Assembly: GCF_018603885.1 (NCBI RefSeq) | Contig: NZ_JAHGAW010000007.1 | Location: 69,443 to 133,442, forward strand | DNA from: Sphingobium nicotianae | Lineage (GTDB): Bacteria; Pseudomonadota; Alphaproteobacteria; Sphingomonadales; Sphingomonadaceae | Reading direction: 5' to 3' | Length of the DNA stretch: 64,000 nucleotides | Made by a program: the position numbers and the translations under genes | The notes under the pieces: generated by a model | Databases searched by the model: none | Seen by the model: the letters and a program-made list of their open reading frames with translations, nothing else | What the model was told of the DNA's origin: nothing | Shown: in pieces, positions 49,423-59,300 of the stretch | Layout of the letters: every line of letters starts with the position of its first letter | Numbering within the stretch: position 1 is the stretch's first letter

Positions 49423-50706
49423 TCAGGCTCCGCCCACGGGTGGCGCGAACACCGGCGCGATGAGCTTGAGGCCGGCCTGGATGTCCGCCGGGTTCGGCAA
49501 CTCCATGCTGTTGCCGACGCCGAACATGTCGCCCAGATCCTCGGGGATCGAATTATTGTTCATGACGCACACGCCGTCGGCTTTCGACATCAGCATGACG
49601 TTCTTGTAGCGGACGGCATAATGGGAGTCCGGTTGGGGAACGAGCCAGCCGGTCTGGCCGCGCACCGGAATGATCGTCTTGTCTTGCCACAGGTCGCGCG
49701 CGGCATAGCCGGTGCAGTTGATCACCACCTTTTCCTTGAGCTTGGCGTAATCGGCCGGGCCGTGGAAATCGCGCATGACGAACTGGCCGCCGCGCCCGAA
49801 GAACTCGGTGAGCAGCATGTGGCCGTAGCTCGCGAAGTTGAAATACATGTGCGAGGTGCGGCTCGCATAAGCGGCGTTGAACGGATTTTCCTCGGGTGGC
49901 AGCAGCGAGGATTGCGGGACGATGTCCTTGATGCGGTCGTCGAGATGGGCGAATTCCGTCTCCTGGAACGGGATGCCCCTAGTCGCATAGCTGTCGGTGA
50001 TGGCCGGATTGGGTTCGCGCACGCGACGCTGCGGCGGCGTATCCGAAAGGCCGTAATTGTCCTGGAACTCGACCGGATTGCCGGGCAGGCCAATGCAGGT
50101 GCGGAACGCCTTCCAGGAGAAGCGCGCCATCCGTTCCCACAGATCGCCGAACTCGGGCCCGGCCGGCTCGGTCAGCGCGACGCGCGAACTCGGCGTGAAC
50201 GAGCCGCTCGCGCGGAAGGAACGGGTGCGCTGGATCATGTCGCGCGCATAGATGGTCACCTTGAGACCATATTGCTGCGCGAGCACGGCCGTGGTGAGGC
50301 CGACGATCCCACAGCCGACCACCGCGATCTCCTTGGGCAGCACGCTCAGCGCCTTGCCGAGCGCGACATCTGCCGAGCCCCAGCTCAGCGACCAGCCGCT
50401 GCCGCCATGGCCGTAATTATGGACGACCAGCGTGTCGCCGATCATCTGCGTGCCGAGATTGGGGCCGGCGGCGCGGAAGGGGCGGATGCAGCATTTGACG
50501 TCGATGAGCTGGTCGGGCGTGACGCGCAACGGCACCAGCGCGACTTTCCGGCCGGGGAGGGGCATGGGTGGCGGCGCGGTTACCTCGGCGATCTTGGCGG
50601 CCGACGCATAGCTCTGCATGCCGGCGAAGGCCGCGGCGCCAAGCGATCCCTTGAGCAGGGCGCGCCGCTCGAGCGCAGAAAGTCCGAATTGGCTACGACC
50701 CGCCAT
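49423..50706 (-). CDS. Tat-exported D-amino-acid-oxidase-like flavoprotein, circularly permuted
   Basis: A 427-residue protein with a twin-arginine signal (LERRALLKG, R14-R15). Its parts match D-amino-acid oxidase but in an unusual order. The motif normally at the C-terminus, IRPFR then VVHNYGHGGSG (74-104), comes first. The FAD Rossmann motif VVGCGIVGLTTA (129-140), normally at the N-terminus, follows. The chain ends with INCTGYAARDL and PVRGQTGWL, which normally precede the HNYGHGG segment. The substrate-carboxylate arginine equivalent (R75) is present. Expected role: periplasmic oxidation of a D-amino acid or similar, with electrons to the adjacent cytochrome. GGGGG precedes the ATG. Confidence 0.82.
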   Translation of the reverse strand: MAGRSQFGLSALERRALLKGSLGAAAFAGMQSYASAAKIAEVTAPPPMPLPGRKVALVPLRVTPDQLIDVKCCIRPFRAAGPNLGTQMIGDTLVVHNYGHGGSGWSLSWGSADVALGKALSVLPKEIAVVGCGIVGLTTAVLAQQYGLKVTIYARDMIQRTRSFRASGSFTPSSRVALTEPAGPEFGDLWERMARFSWKAFRTCIGLPGNPVEFQDNYGLSDTPPQRRVREPNPAITDSYATRGIPFQETEFAHLDDRIKDIVPQSSLLPPEENPFNAAYASRTSHMYFNFASYGHMLLTEFFGRGGQFVMRDFHGPADYAKLKEKVVINCTGYAARDLWQDKTIIPVRGQTGWLVPQPDSHYAVRYKNVMLMSKADGVCVMNNNSIPEDLGDMFGVGNSMELPNPADIQAGLKLIAPVFAPPVGGA

Positions 50707-50899
50707 ATTACCCCCGTTTTCTTGCGTTGTAGGGCACGGCCCGCGTGCAGCAATTGCCCAATATGCGTATTGGCGGGCGCAGACTCGGTGCGGCGTTCCC
50801 CGGCCGAGCCTGACACGAAATAGGGCGTGGAATAAGAGGCGCTGCGCGCGTAGCATCGGGGCAACCTGCCTCACTGACCCTGCCCTGGGAGAGAAACCA

Positions 50900-51637
50900 A
50901 TGACCCGCACGACCTTGCGCTATGCCTTCGCCGTGACCCTGATGGCGACGAGCGGCGCCGTGATCGCCGCATCCGCCGTGGTGAACCTCAAAACCGTGCT
51001 CGCCGATCCCGGCCGCCCCGATGCCGACAAGGTTCGCGACGCCGATCGCAAGCCGGCCGAACTGATCGCCTTCGCGGGCGTCAAGGCCGGCTCGACCGTC
51101 GCCGAGCTCGGGCCGGGCGGTGGCTATTTCACGCGCATCCTGACCGGCGCGGTCGGCGCCAAGGGCCATGTCTATGCCATGGTCGGGCGCCCCTCGCCGG
51201 TGCTGAGCGACTATGCCGCCACCCACGCGAACCTGAGCGTCGTGTCGATCCAGCCGGGCGAGATCAACGTGCCGGCGCCGGTCGATGTCGTGTGGACGAC
51301 CCTCAACTATCACGACTTCAAGAACAACAAGGTCGGCGACAGCGACGTTGCCGCGCTGACCAATGCCGCCGCGTTCAAGGCGCTGAAGCCGGGCGGCGTC
51401 TATTTCATCGTCGATCATCAGGCCGCGCCGGGGGCGGGGACGAGCGTCACCTCGACGCTCCACCGCATCGAGGACAAGGCGGTGATCAGCGAGGTCGAGG
51501 CGGTCGGTTTCAAGCTTGAGACGCGCAGCGCCCTGCTCGCCCACGCCGCCGACGATCACACGCTGGCGGTGCGCGAGACCGGCATTCGCGGCAAGACGGA
51601 CCAGTTCATCCTGAAGTTCCGCAAGCCGAAGAAGTAA
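50900..51637 (+). CDS. Predicted methyltransferase with signal peptide
   Basis: A 245-residue protein with a class I SAM-methyltransferase fold (motif I VAELGPGGGYF at 67-77; VDVVWTTLNYHD and GGVYFIVDH later) and an N-terminal signal peptide (about 1-27). It resembles the predicted methyltransferases of COG4798, which often carry such signals. SAM is not known in the periplasm, so its real chemistry or location is puzzling. The ATG at 50900 follows GGGAGAG by six bases. It is divergent from the permuted oxidase and converges on the SnoaL gene. Confidence 0.82.
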   Translation: MTRTTLRYAFAVTLMATSGAVIAASAVVNLKTVLADPGRPDADKVRDADRKPAELIAFAGVKAGSTVAELGPGGGYFTRILTGAVGAKGHVYAMVGRPSPVLSDYAATHANLSVVSIQPGEINVPAPVDVVWTTLNYHDFKNNKVGDSDVAALTNAAAFKALKPGGVYFIVDHQAAPGAGTSVTSTLHRIEDKAVISEVEAVGFKLETRSALLAHAADDHTLAVRETGIRGKTDQFILKFRKPKK

Positions 51638-51653
51638 TAGAGCGCTGCGCTAT

Positions 51654-51674
51654 CCTCTCCCGCGAAAGGAGAGG
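51654..51674. terminator. Hairpin between convergent genes
   Basis: CCTCTCC and GGAGAGG arms surround a seven-base loop, between the stops of the methyltransferase and SnoaL-like genes. No strong T-run on either side; probably a weak bidirectional terminator. Confidence 0.45.
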
Positions 51675-51684
51675 AGGGGCCTCG

Positions 51685-52284
51685 TTACTTCCCGCCCTTC
51701 AGCAGCGCCTCCGCCAGCACGTCCATGTCGCGCACAGGATTGCCCGGGCCGGACTGGCGTCCCTTGAGAAACTCGTTGAGGACGCGGCGCCTGCTCAGCA
51801 GCCACCGGCCGTTCACCTTGCGCAGGTCATCCTCGTAGATGCCGTAGGTGCCCATCTTCATGCTGTCCTGCGGGCCGTTATTGGCCATTTCCAGCCAGAG
51901 CGAGCGTGCCCAGGCGTGGTCGCCCTCAACGCGCACGCTCGACTGCAGGATCACGTGGCGCAGCAGCGCCGGCTTGCCGTCCTCGGTATGGTAGAAGCGG
52001 CCGATGCCGGTCTGGAACTTCATCACCGCCTCACGGATCGCCGCGCGGCCCTTGCTGGTGCCGCTGGCGAATTCCAACTCGCCGTCCTCGGTGAAGGTCG
52101 CCACATAGGCGTCCCAGTCCTGATAATCGATGGCGAAGAGATAGCGCGCCATCAGATCCTCGATTTCGGCGCGGTCCTGCGCATAGGTCGGGCCATAGTG
52201 GGGCTGGGCATCAACGGTCATGGGCATTCCTCCTAGGAGCAGGGCGGCGACGAGCGCGGCCTTGCGAAACGGGCTGACGGACAT
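51685..52284 (-). CDS. Exported SnoaL/NTF2-like protein
   Basis: A 199-residue protein with a signal peptide (about 8-26, cleavage near VDAQ) and a SnoaL-like NTF2 fold (about 36-170; opening AEIEDLMARYLFAIDYQDWD, then RHVILQSSVRVEGD). Such domains act as dehydratases, isomerases, hydroxylation partners or ring-dioxygenase small-subunit relatives in aromatic and steroid catabolism. Aspartate and histidine residues in the pocket are kept but do not name a reaction. Export is unusual for the family and matches its neighbours. It follows the PQQ-dehydrogenase gene by 20 bases. Confidence 0.85.
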   Translation of the reverse strand: MSVSPFRKAALVAALLLGGMPMTVDAQPHYGPTYAQDRAEIEDLMARYLFAIDYQDWDAYVATFTEDGELEFASGTSKGRAAIREAVMKFQTGIGRFYHTEDGKPALLRHVILQSSVRVEGDHAWARSLWLEMANNGPQDSMKMGTYGIYEDDLRKVNGRWLLSRRRVLNEFLKGRQSGPGNPVRDMDVLAEALLKGGK

Positions 52285-52304
52285 TCGTTATCCCCTCTTG
52301 GTCT

Positions 52305-54410
52305 CTATTGCCGGGACGCGGGTGCTTCCCAGTCGGCATTGGCCCGCGCAATGACATAATGGTGGATCGCCTCGGCATCCTCGCGCGAGAGCGTGTCGGC
52401 GAAGCTGGCCATGCCGCGCTTTGCGCGCTTGCCGCCGAGCACGATGTCGAGGAACTCGCCATGCGTCTCCGGCGACATGTGGCGCAGGTCCTTGATCCCG
52501 CCGCGCGCCGCCGTGCCATGGCAGAGCGCGCAATGCGCCTCGTAGAGCTTCTCGCCCCGCGCGATCGTCTCTGGCGATGCGGTCACGGGAGGCGGCGCGC
52601 GCAATTCCGGCACCTCGAAATTGCCGCTGGGCGCCGGCAGCTTCGCCGTGCCGCCCAGCTTGAACACCAGCAGGCGCGGCTTGGAGAGCGACAGCTCGGC
52701 ATAATGCGAGCGCTCGACATGGGCGAGGCCACCACCCCAGCCGGCATTGACCGCGATATATTGCTCGCCATCGACCATGTAGCTGATCGGTCCGGAGATC
52801 GGTACTTGCTGGACCGGCATCTCCCAGAGCTTCGCTCCGGTGTCGGCGCGATAGGCGACGAAGCGGGTGCCGATCGATCCCTGGAAGACGAGATTGCCCG
52901 CCGTCGCCAGCACGCCGCCGCTGCCCTTGTTGGGATGCTCCACGCGCCACGCCACTTTCTGCGTCAGCGGATTCCAGGCGGTCAGCCAGGCGCGGCTGTG
53001 CGCATCGGCATAGTCTGAGATCGTCTTCCGCTCGGCGTCGTATCCCGTGTAGCTGAGGCCGGTGCCGCGCGGACTGTCGGGATCCCACCCGGCAGCGCGG
53101 GAATAGCCCATATAGGTCTCCTCGGTCTCCAGATAGACGAGGCCGGTGCGCGGGCTGTAAGCGATCGGGTTCCAGTTGTGGACGCCGCCGGGGCCGGGCG
53201 AGACCAGCGCCGGCGTCTCGCCATAGCGCACCGCCGGATTCTCGATCGGCCGCTCCGTCTTCTTGTCGATGCCGGCCGCCCAGTTGATCGACACCAGCTT
53301 TTCGGCGGAGATCAGCTTGCCGCTCGTCCGGTCGAGCACATAGAAGAAGCCGTTCTTCGGCGCCTGCATCAGCACCTTGCGGATGCGCCCGCCGATCCGC
53401 AGATCGGCGAGGATCATCGGCTGGGTCGCGGTATAATCCCATTCCTCGCCCGGCACCGTCTGATAGTGCCACACATAGGCGCCGGTGTCGGCGTGCACCG
53501 CCACGATCGAGGCGAGGAACAGATTGTCGCCACCGCCCGGGCTGCGATAGGTCTGCGACCAGGGCGAGCCGTTGCCTACGCCGATATAGATGAGCTTGAG
53601 CGCGGGGTCATAGACGAGGCTGTCCCACGCGGTGCCGCCGCCGCCGGCCTTCCACCACTGGCCTGTCCAGGTCTTGGCAGCCATCGCCATGGCCTTGTTC
53701 TCGAAGCCCTTCGCGGGGTCGCCCGGCACGGTGTAAAAGCGCCAGAGCAGCTTGCCGCTCCCGGCATCGTAGGCCGTGACATAGCCGCGCACGCCCAGCT
53801 CCGCGCCGCCATTGCCGATCAGCACCTTGCCGTCGAACACGCGCGGCGCGCCGGTGATCGTGTAGGGCTTGCTGTTGTCGACCGTCTGCACCGACCAGAC
53901 CGGCTTCCCGGTGCGGGCATCGAGCGCGATCAGGCGCCCGTCCAGCGTGGCGACGTAGATCCCGCCCTTCCAGGCGGCGAGGCCGCGCGAGACGATGTCG
54001 CAGCAGGCCAGCCGCCCGAAGCGCAGCGGCACTTGCGGATCGTAGCTCCACAGCTTGCGCCCGGTCTTGGCGTCATAGGCCGTGACGATGTTCCAGGGCT
54101 GCACATTGTAAAGTACCCCGTCGATCATCAGCGGCGTGGCTTCCATGCCGCGCTCGGTGTCGATGTCGGCATACCAGGCGAGGCCGAGCCGGCTGACGGT
54201 CCGGTCGTTGATCTGGGTCAGCGGGCTGAAATGCTGCTCGTCATAGGTCCGGCCGGTGCTCATCCACTGGCCGGGCTCCCTGTCGGCGGCAAGCATGCGC
54301 GGCTGGTCGACCTGCGCGGGGCCGTGGTCGCCGCTCGCTGCCGCCAGCATGAGCAGCGCGCCCGCAGCGAACAGAATGCGCGCACGCCCCCCAAAGCTCA
54401 CTTTCCTCAC
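52305..54410 (-). CDS. PQQ-dependent dehydrogenase with C-terminal cytochrome c domain
   Basis: A 701-residue exported quinohaemoprotein of the type II alcohol dehydrogenase family: signal peptide (about 8-26), an eight-bladed beta-propeller (about 45-590) with the vicinal cysteine pair CC (136-137) over the PQQ plane and WDYTATQP, then a cytochrome c domain with CALCH (627-631) and axial M667. It oxidises alcohols or aldehydes in the periplasm. The GTG start at 54410 overlaps the stop of the carotenoid-oxygenase-like gene (GTGA), so the two are coupled. No PQQ synthesis genes are in the window. Confidence 0.92.
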   Translation of the reverse strand: MRKVSFGGRARILFAAGALLMLAAASGDHGPAQVDQPRMLAADREPGQWMSTGRTYDEQHFSPLTQINDRTVSRLGLAWYADIDTERGMEATPLMIDGVLYNVQPWNIVTAYDAKTGRKLWSYDPQVPLRFGRLACCDIVSRGLAAWKGGIYVATLDGRLIALDARTGKPVWSVQTVDNSKPYTITGAPRVFDGKVLIGNGGAELGVRGYVTAYDAGSGKLLWRFYTVPGDPAKGFENKAMAMAAKTWTGQWWKAGGGGTAWDSLVYDPALKLIYIGVGNGSPWSQTYRSPGGGDNLFLASIVAVHADTGAYVWHYQTVPGEEWDYTATQPMILADLRIGGRIRKVLMQAPKNGFFYVLDRTSGKLISAEKLVSINWAAGIDKKTERPIENPAVRYGETPALVSPGPGGVHNWNPIAYSPRTGLVYLETEETYMGYSRAAGWDPDSPRGTGLSYTGYDAERKTISDYADAHSRAWLTAWNPLTQKVAWRVEHPNKGSGGVLATAGNLVFQGSIGTRFVAYRADTGAKLWEMPVQQVPISGPISYMVDGEQYIAVNAGWGGGLAHVERSHYAELSLSKPRLLVFKLGGTAKLPAPSGNFEVPELRAPPPVTASPETIARGEKLYEAHCALCHGTAARGGIKDLRHMSPETHGEFLDIVLGGKRAKRGMASFADTLSREDAEAIHHYVIARANADWEAPASRQ

Positions 54411-55999
54411 GCTGCGCGAACCTCCGGCAGATCGCGCGCATCGGCCCAGAAGCCATGGACCTGTCCCACGCATTTGAAAGGCATCTTCACGCGCGCGACG
54501 GGGCCGGCGGCGACCTCCTTGGTGTCGATCAGGATGAGGTCCGAGCGGCCATGCTCCTTCAGGCTGTTGCCGATGCCGATCAGATAGCCGTCGCCCTCCG
54601 GCGCATCCTTCTTGCGCGGCACGAAGGTCATCTCGGACAGGGCATAGTCGGGCACGCTCGCCATCTGCACCTGGCCGGTCGCATGGTCGATCAGCGCCCA
54701 GCCGCTGCCGCCCGGCCCGAAACTGTTGAGATAGCCATAACGATAGGGAAGCGTGTGGTAGCGGTCATCCTGGCGCGAGAGCACGCCGCTGATCTGCGGA
54801 TAGAGCGTCTGAACCTGGAAGCGATCGTCGCTCCGGCGGCGCAGATCGACCGTGAAACGGCGGATGCGTCCGGCGGCCTTGCCGGGATCGAACGGCTCGT
54901 GGAGACTGGGGAAGAAGGGGAATTGATTGCCCTCGCCGCCGTCCATGTCGACCGTCACCTTGTCGCCGTCCGACCACGCCCCCATGACATGGGTGCAGAA
55001 CAGGTTCTGCCCCGTGAACCAGCGCAGGTCCTTGCCGTCGCCGCCCCGGCGCATGATGCCGAGATAGCAGGGCCGGGTGGAATCGTAGGAGAAATGGACG
55101 CCGCCCGCGCGGATCCGGTCCATGTCCGCGACCATGTTGGTGAGGTAGAGGATGATGTGCTTCTGGGTGACCGCGAAGTCGTGCATCATGCCGGCATAGG
55201 GCGCCTGCACCTTCGTGCTCCAGTTGACGCTGCCGGAACGGTCGGCCGAGAAGAGGAAGATGTCCTTCGAGGCGAGACCGGTCGCCTCGTATCCGAAGCT
55301 GACATATTCGCCGGTGACGGGATCGATCTTGGGATGCGCCGTGTGCGTCTGGCTGTCGAGCTTGCCGCCGAACGTATAATAATCGTCGATCGTCTCGAGC
55401 GTATGCGGGTCCATATAGACGGGCGGGCTGTCCTCCTTGAACGCTAGCAGCTTCTGGTGATGGACGAAGAGTTGCGTGTTCGCCGTGCCGCGGCTCAGCC
55501 CCTTGACGCTGGGATCGTCGGTGAGGGGATTGCGATACATGCCGAACAGCGAGCGACGGGCCGCATGCTGTGCCTTCCAGCGCTGTGTCTTCGCGTAGCG
55601 CGTGCGATAATCGACATGGCCGCCCCTGATGCGAAACATCGAGACATGGCCTTCGCCGTCGAAGCCGATGTCGCCGGCATAGCGGTCCGGCTTGGGATAT
55701 TGCGGATCCGGCCCGACGCGGAAGAAGGTGCCGTCGAGATCGTCGGGCAGCTTGCCCTCCACCTCGCAGTCATAAAGGTCGATCTCGGCGCGATTGTTGG
55801 TGCCGGCCGGGCCGCCGCCAAAACTGCGCGGGTTGTCGGGGAAATCGATCTGCCGGGGCAGGGACGCTGAATCCGCCGCCCGGACGGGGCTGGACTCTCC
55901 CAGTCCGGCGATCGCCGCGCCCGTGCCGATCGCCGCGCCAAGGAAGGCGCGGCGATCGACGCCGGGCGGCGCGGATAAATTATCTGATTCCCTGGCCAT
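54407..55999 (-). CDS. Tat-exported carotenoid-cleavage-type dioxygenase
   Basis: A 530-residue non-haem iron dioxygenase of the carotenoid oxygenase (RPE65/lignostilbene dioxygenase) family. The four iron-binding histidines are visible: H222 (TAHPKID), H273 (MMHDF), H337 (CTHVMG) and H515 (QVHGFW). A twin-arginine signal (DRRAFLGAAIG, R16-R17) predicts export, which is unusual. Family members split C=C bonds in carotenoids or stilbenes to aldehydes. The coupled PQQ dehydrogenase could then oxidise the product. The start at 55999 has GAGGAG eight bases ahead; the upstream frame is non-coding. First gene of this unit, divergent from the TonB receptor. Confidence 0.92.
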   Translation of the reverse strand: MARESDNLSAPPGVDRRAFLGAAIGTGAAIAGLGESSPVRAADSASLPRQIDFPDNPRSFGGGPAGTNNRAEIDLYDCEVEGKLPDDLDGTFFRVGPDPQYPKPDRYAGDIGFDGEGHVSMFRIRGGHVDYRTRYAKTQRWKAQHAARRSLFGMYRNPLTDDPSVKGLSRGTANTQLFVHHQKLLAFKEDSPPVYMDPHTLETIDDYYTFGGKLDSQTHTAHPKIDPVTGEYVSFGYEATGLASKDIFLFSADRSGSVNWSTKVQAPYAGMMHDFAVTQKHIILYLTNMVADMDRIRAGGVHFSYDSTRPCYLGIMRRGGDGKDLRWFTGQNLFCTHVMGAWSDGDKVTVDMDGGEGNQFPFFPSLHEPFDPGKAAGRIRRFTVDLRRRSDDRFQVQTLYPQISGVLSRQDDRYHTLPYRYGYLNSFGPGGSGWALIDHATGQVQMASVPDYALSEMTFVPRKKDAPEGDGYLIGIGNSLKEHGRSDLILIDTKEVAAGPVARVKMPFKCVGQVHGFWADARDLPEVRAA

Positions 56000-56349
56000 C
56001 GGTATGGCTCCTCCCCTTGTTCCCCGCAGCTTAGCTGTGTGTACCGAATTGACAACTACAACCATGAGGTGCCGCCACCTTGTTTCATGCTTCGAAAGGG
56101 CCTGTTCCGGGCGTTGTAAATGTCTCCAGAAACAGCGCTGAATTTCTCTCCTAATCGAGTTGAGTTTCCTTCCGTCGACCGCCAGCAGAACTTCCGATGC
56201 GGGCAAGTCTTCTAAACGGCGCTCCCTACAGTGTGATTGATAAGAAGAAACGGGAGATAGGTTGACCGTGGAAGCGGGCTGCCCATGCGGCAAGCCGGCG
56301 GCGGTCTGCCCGGAGTGCGCAGGTCATGCGCGATATAGGGGAGGTATGA
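56000..56349. promoter_or_regulatory. Divergent promoter region, dioxygenase / TonB receptor
   Basis: These 350 bases separate the two divergent genes and must carry both promoters. The centre is AT-richer than the flanks. A TTGACA lies at about 56049, but no well-spaced -10 box is evident. GGGGAGG precedes the receptor ATG. A short cysteine-rich open frame here overlaps the receptor start and is not credible as a gene. Confidence 0.5.
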
Positions 56350-59300
56350 ATGAGAGCGTTCAAGACGTCTACGGCAGTGTCTGTTCTGGCCTTGTTAGCG
56401 GTACCAAATATCGCCTGGGCCCAGGGCGCCGAACAGCCGCAACAGTCGGCCGAAAATACCGATCTCGGTGAAATCGTCGTTACCGGTTCACGCATCGGCC
56501 ATTCCACCTTCAATTCGCCGACGCCGGTCACGGTGATCAGCGGCGACACGATCCAGGCTCTCGGCCAGGTCAATATCGGTGAAACGATCCAGTCGCTGCC
56601 GCAGAACGTCTCCAAGTCGTCGGATACGAACACCGGCCTCACCGCCACCATTCAGAACATCAATGCCGGCGCCAACATTGCCGATCTTCGCGGTCTGAAC
56701 CCCAATAACGGTGTCCGGACCCTGACGATGATCGATACGCGGCGTGTCGTCCCCTCCACCACGGGCGGCGCCGTCGACACCAACATCATCCCGTCCATGC
56801 TCGTGAAGAGTGTCGAGACGGTCACGGGCGGCGCATCGGCCGCTTATGGCACGGACGCGCTCGCGGGCGTCGTCAACGTCATCCTCGACAAGGAACTGAA
56901 CGGCATCAAGGGCCAGGTCGACTATGGCCAGACCTTCCGGGGCGACGGCAAGACAACGCACGTCTCGTTCGCGGCGGGCACCGGCTTTGACGGCGATCAT
57001 GGCCATATCATCTTCGGCGCGGAATATCAGAACAGCGGCGTGGTCGGCGACTGCGTCTATGTCCGCGAATGGTGCGCCAAGTCGCCGGACACGTTCGACA
57101 ATCAGTTCTTCGCGACGAACAAGCTGCCGCGCACCATCCGCGGCGATAACGGCGCCTACACCAATTACGCGCTCTCGACGGTCATCCGCATGACCACCCT
57201 CGGCCCGCGCTTCAACCCGCTGCCGCTGCGCGGCCTGGTGTTCAATGATGCGGGCACGCAGGTGCTGCAATATGACGCGGGCCAATACACGTCGAACAGC
57301 GGCTTCGGCGAGCGCCAGGGCGGCACCTGCACGCTCGACTGCTCGCCCTGGTCGGAAGTCCAGCTTCGTCCCGAGGTCAAGCGCCTGTCGCTTTTCTCGC
57401 ATGCGGACTATGAATTCTCGCCCAAGCTCAAGGCGTTCATCGAAGGATCCTATGCTTCGCGCGCCTCGCACGTCGCGGGCATCTCGCTCGGGCCGTCCTC
57501 GGGCACGCCGATCCGTTCGGACTATTTCTACCTCAAGGGCGTCACTTATTATGATCAGGCGAGCGGCACCAACAAGCTGCTGTCGGATCTGATCGCGGCC
57601 AACCCATCGAGCCAGCCGACCATGAACGGCATCTCGCAGGCGCCGGGCGTGCCGACCACCGCGCTCTTCATCGCCAAACATATGCGCAACGTTCCGGGCA
57701 CGCGCCAGTCGGTCAACACCGACATGGGCACCTGGCGGATCGCCACCGGCCTGAAGGGCGACCTGGACATCTTCAACGGCCTGAAGTGGGATGCCTATTA
57801 TCAATATGGCCGCACCACACAGGACGTTGTGGTCACCGGCAACCGCGTGAACCGCTTCTTCATGTATGCGCTCGATGCGGTCGATCAGGGCCTGGCCACC
57901 ACCGGCGTTGCCAACGGCGTCGCTGTCTGCCGCGCCACGCTGCCCGGCCCGGCGAACACCTCGACACCGGCCGGCTTCGAGCAGCACTGGAACCAGGCTG
58001 ATGCCGCAGGCTGCGTCCCGCTGAACATCCTGGGCAAGAACACGGAAAATCCGGCCGCCATCGCTTATGCCTATCGCGACGCGACCGAGCGCTTCACCTA
58101 CAATCAGCATGTTGCGGCACTCAATGTCAGCGGCGATGTCTTCGACGGCTGGGCCGGTCCGATCAGCATCGCGCTCGGTGGCGAGTATCGCTTCGAGAGC
58201 GGCGCGACGACGCACAACAAGCTGCCGTTCAACGTGACCAACACCAACAGCCCGTTCGGCAACGACATCAAGGGCGATCTGAAGATTCTCGAGACCTACG
58301 GCGAAGTGAATCTGCCGCTGCTCAAGGATTTCCCGATCGCGCAATATGTCGAGCTGAACGGCGCTGTCCGCGAAACCTTCCAGACCAACAAGGACGGCAC
58401 GAGCGGCAATTCCAAGAACCTCAAATTCACCACCTGGAAGGCCTCGGCGATCTGGGATGTGACCGACTGGCTGCGGTTCCGTGCGACCCGCTCGCGTGAC
58501 GTGCGCGCGGCGAGCTTCACCGATCTCTACACCAATCTGCCGACGGTGGATCCGGGCCCGCCGGCCGGCGGCGTGCCGAACTGGTATATCCCGCCGAGCA
58601 GCTATCCCAGCACGGTCGTCAACGACTTCGCGAAGGTCACCTACCCGGCGAACTTCGCGCTGAAGCCGGAAGTCGGCAACACCTTGACGGTGGGCGTCGT
58701 CTTCCAGCCGAAGGGCTTTGCGACGGGTCTGCGTCTGTCGGTCGACTATTATCGCATCGACCTGCAGGGCGCGATCGGCGTGTTGACGGCGAATGACGTC
58801 TTCGCGGCCTGTTACAATGCGAACAGCTTCTGCGACAAGATCCTGGCCGCCGACGGCACGCCGTTCAGCCAGCTGGCCGTCAACGATCCGAAGCGTCAGG
58901 ATGTCGGCACGGTCATCCGCGGCGCCAACAATATCGGTTCGGTGCTGACGGAAGGCTGGGACGTCGAGCTGCTCTATTCGCTGCAGCTCGACAAGATCGC
59001 CGCGTCCCTCCCGGGCCGGCTGACCCTGCGCGGTCTGGCGACGATCAACGACAAGATGATCGTCGACCCGAACACGACGGACTCGATCAAGGGCGTCGAT
59101 TATCACAATCAGACGGGCGGCTCGGCCTTCTCCGGCTTCACGGCGCCGTCCAAATATATCCTGACCAGCTACGCCACCTATGACATTGGCGGCTTCAGCA
59201 TGACCTGGGATGCCAAATATATCCCGAGGGGCATCTACGACGTGCGCAAGAGCACCTCGCTGCCCTACACGGATGGCTTCAGCATCAACAACAATGACGT

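Noticed and set aside
52305..54410. Polyvinyl-alcohol dehydrogenase of sphingomonads
   Set aside because: That enzyme type carries its cytochrome domain at the N-terminus and sits with an oxidised-PVA hydrolase. Here the haem domain is C-terminal and no such hydrolase gene is present.
56262..56471. Short Cys-rich frame (CPCG then CPEC) before the TonB receptor
   Set aside because: It starts with TTG without a ribosome-binding site and overlaps the receptor start and signal peptide. The zinc-ribbon look is probably chance.
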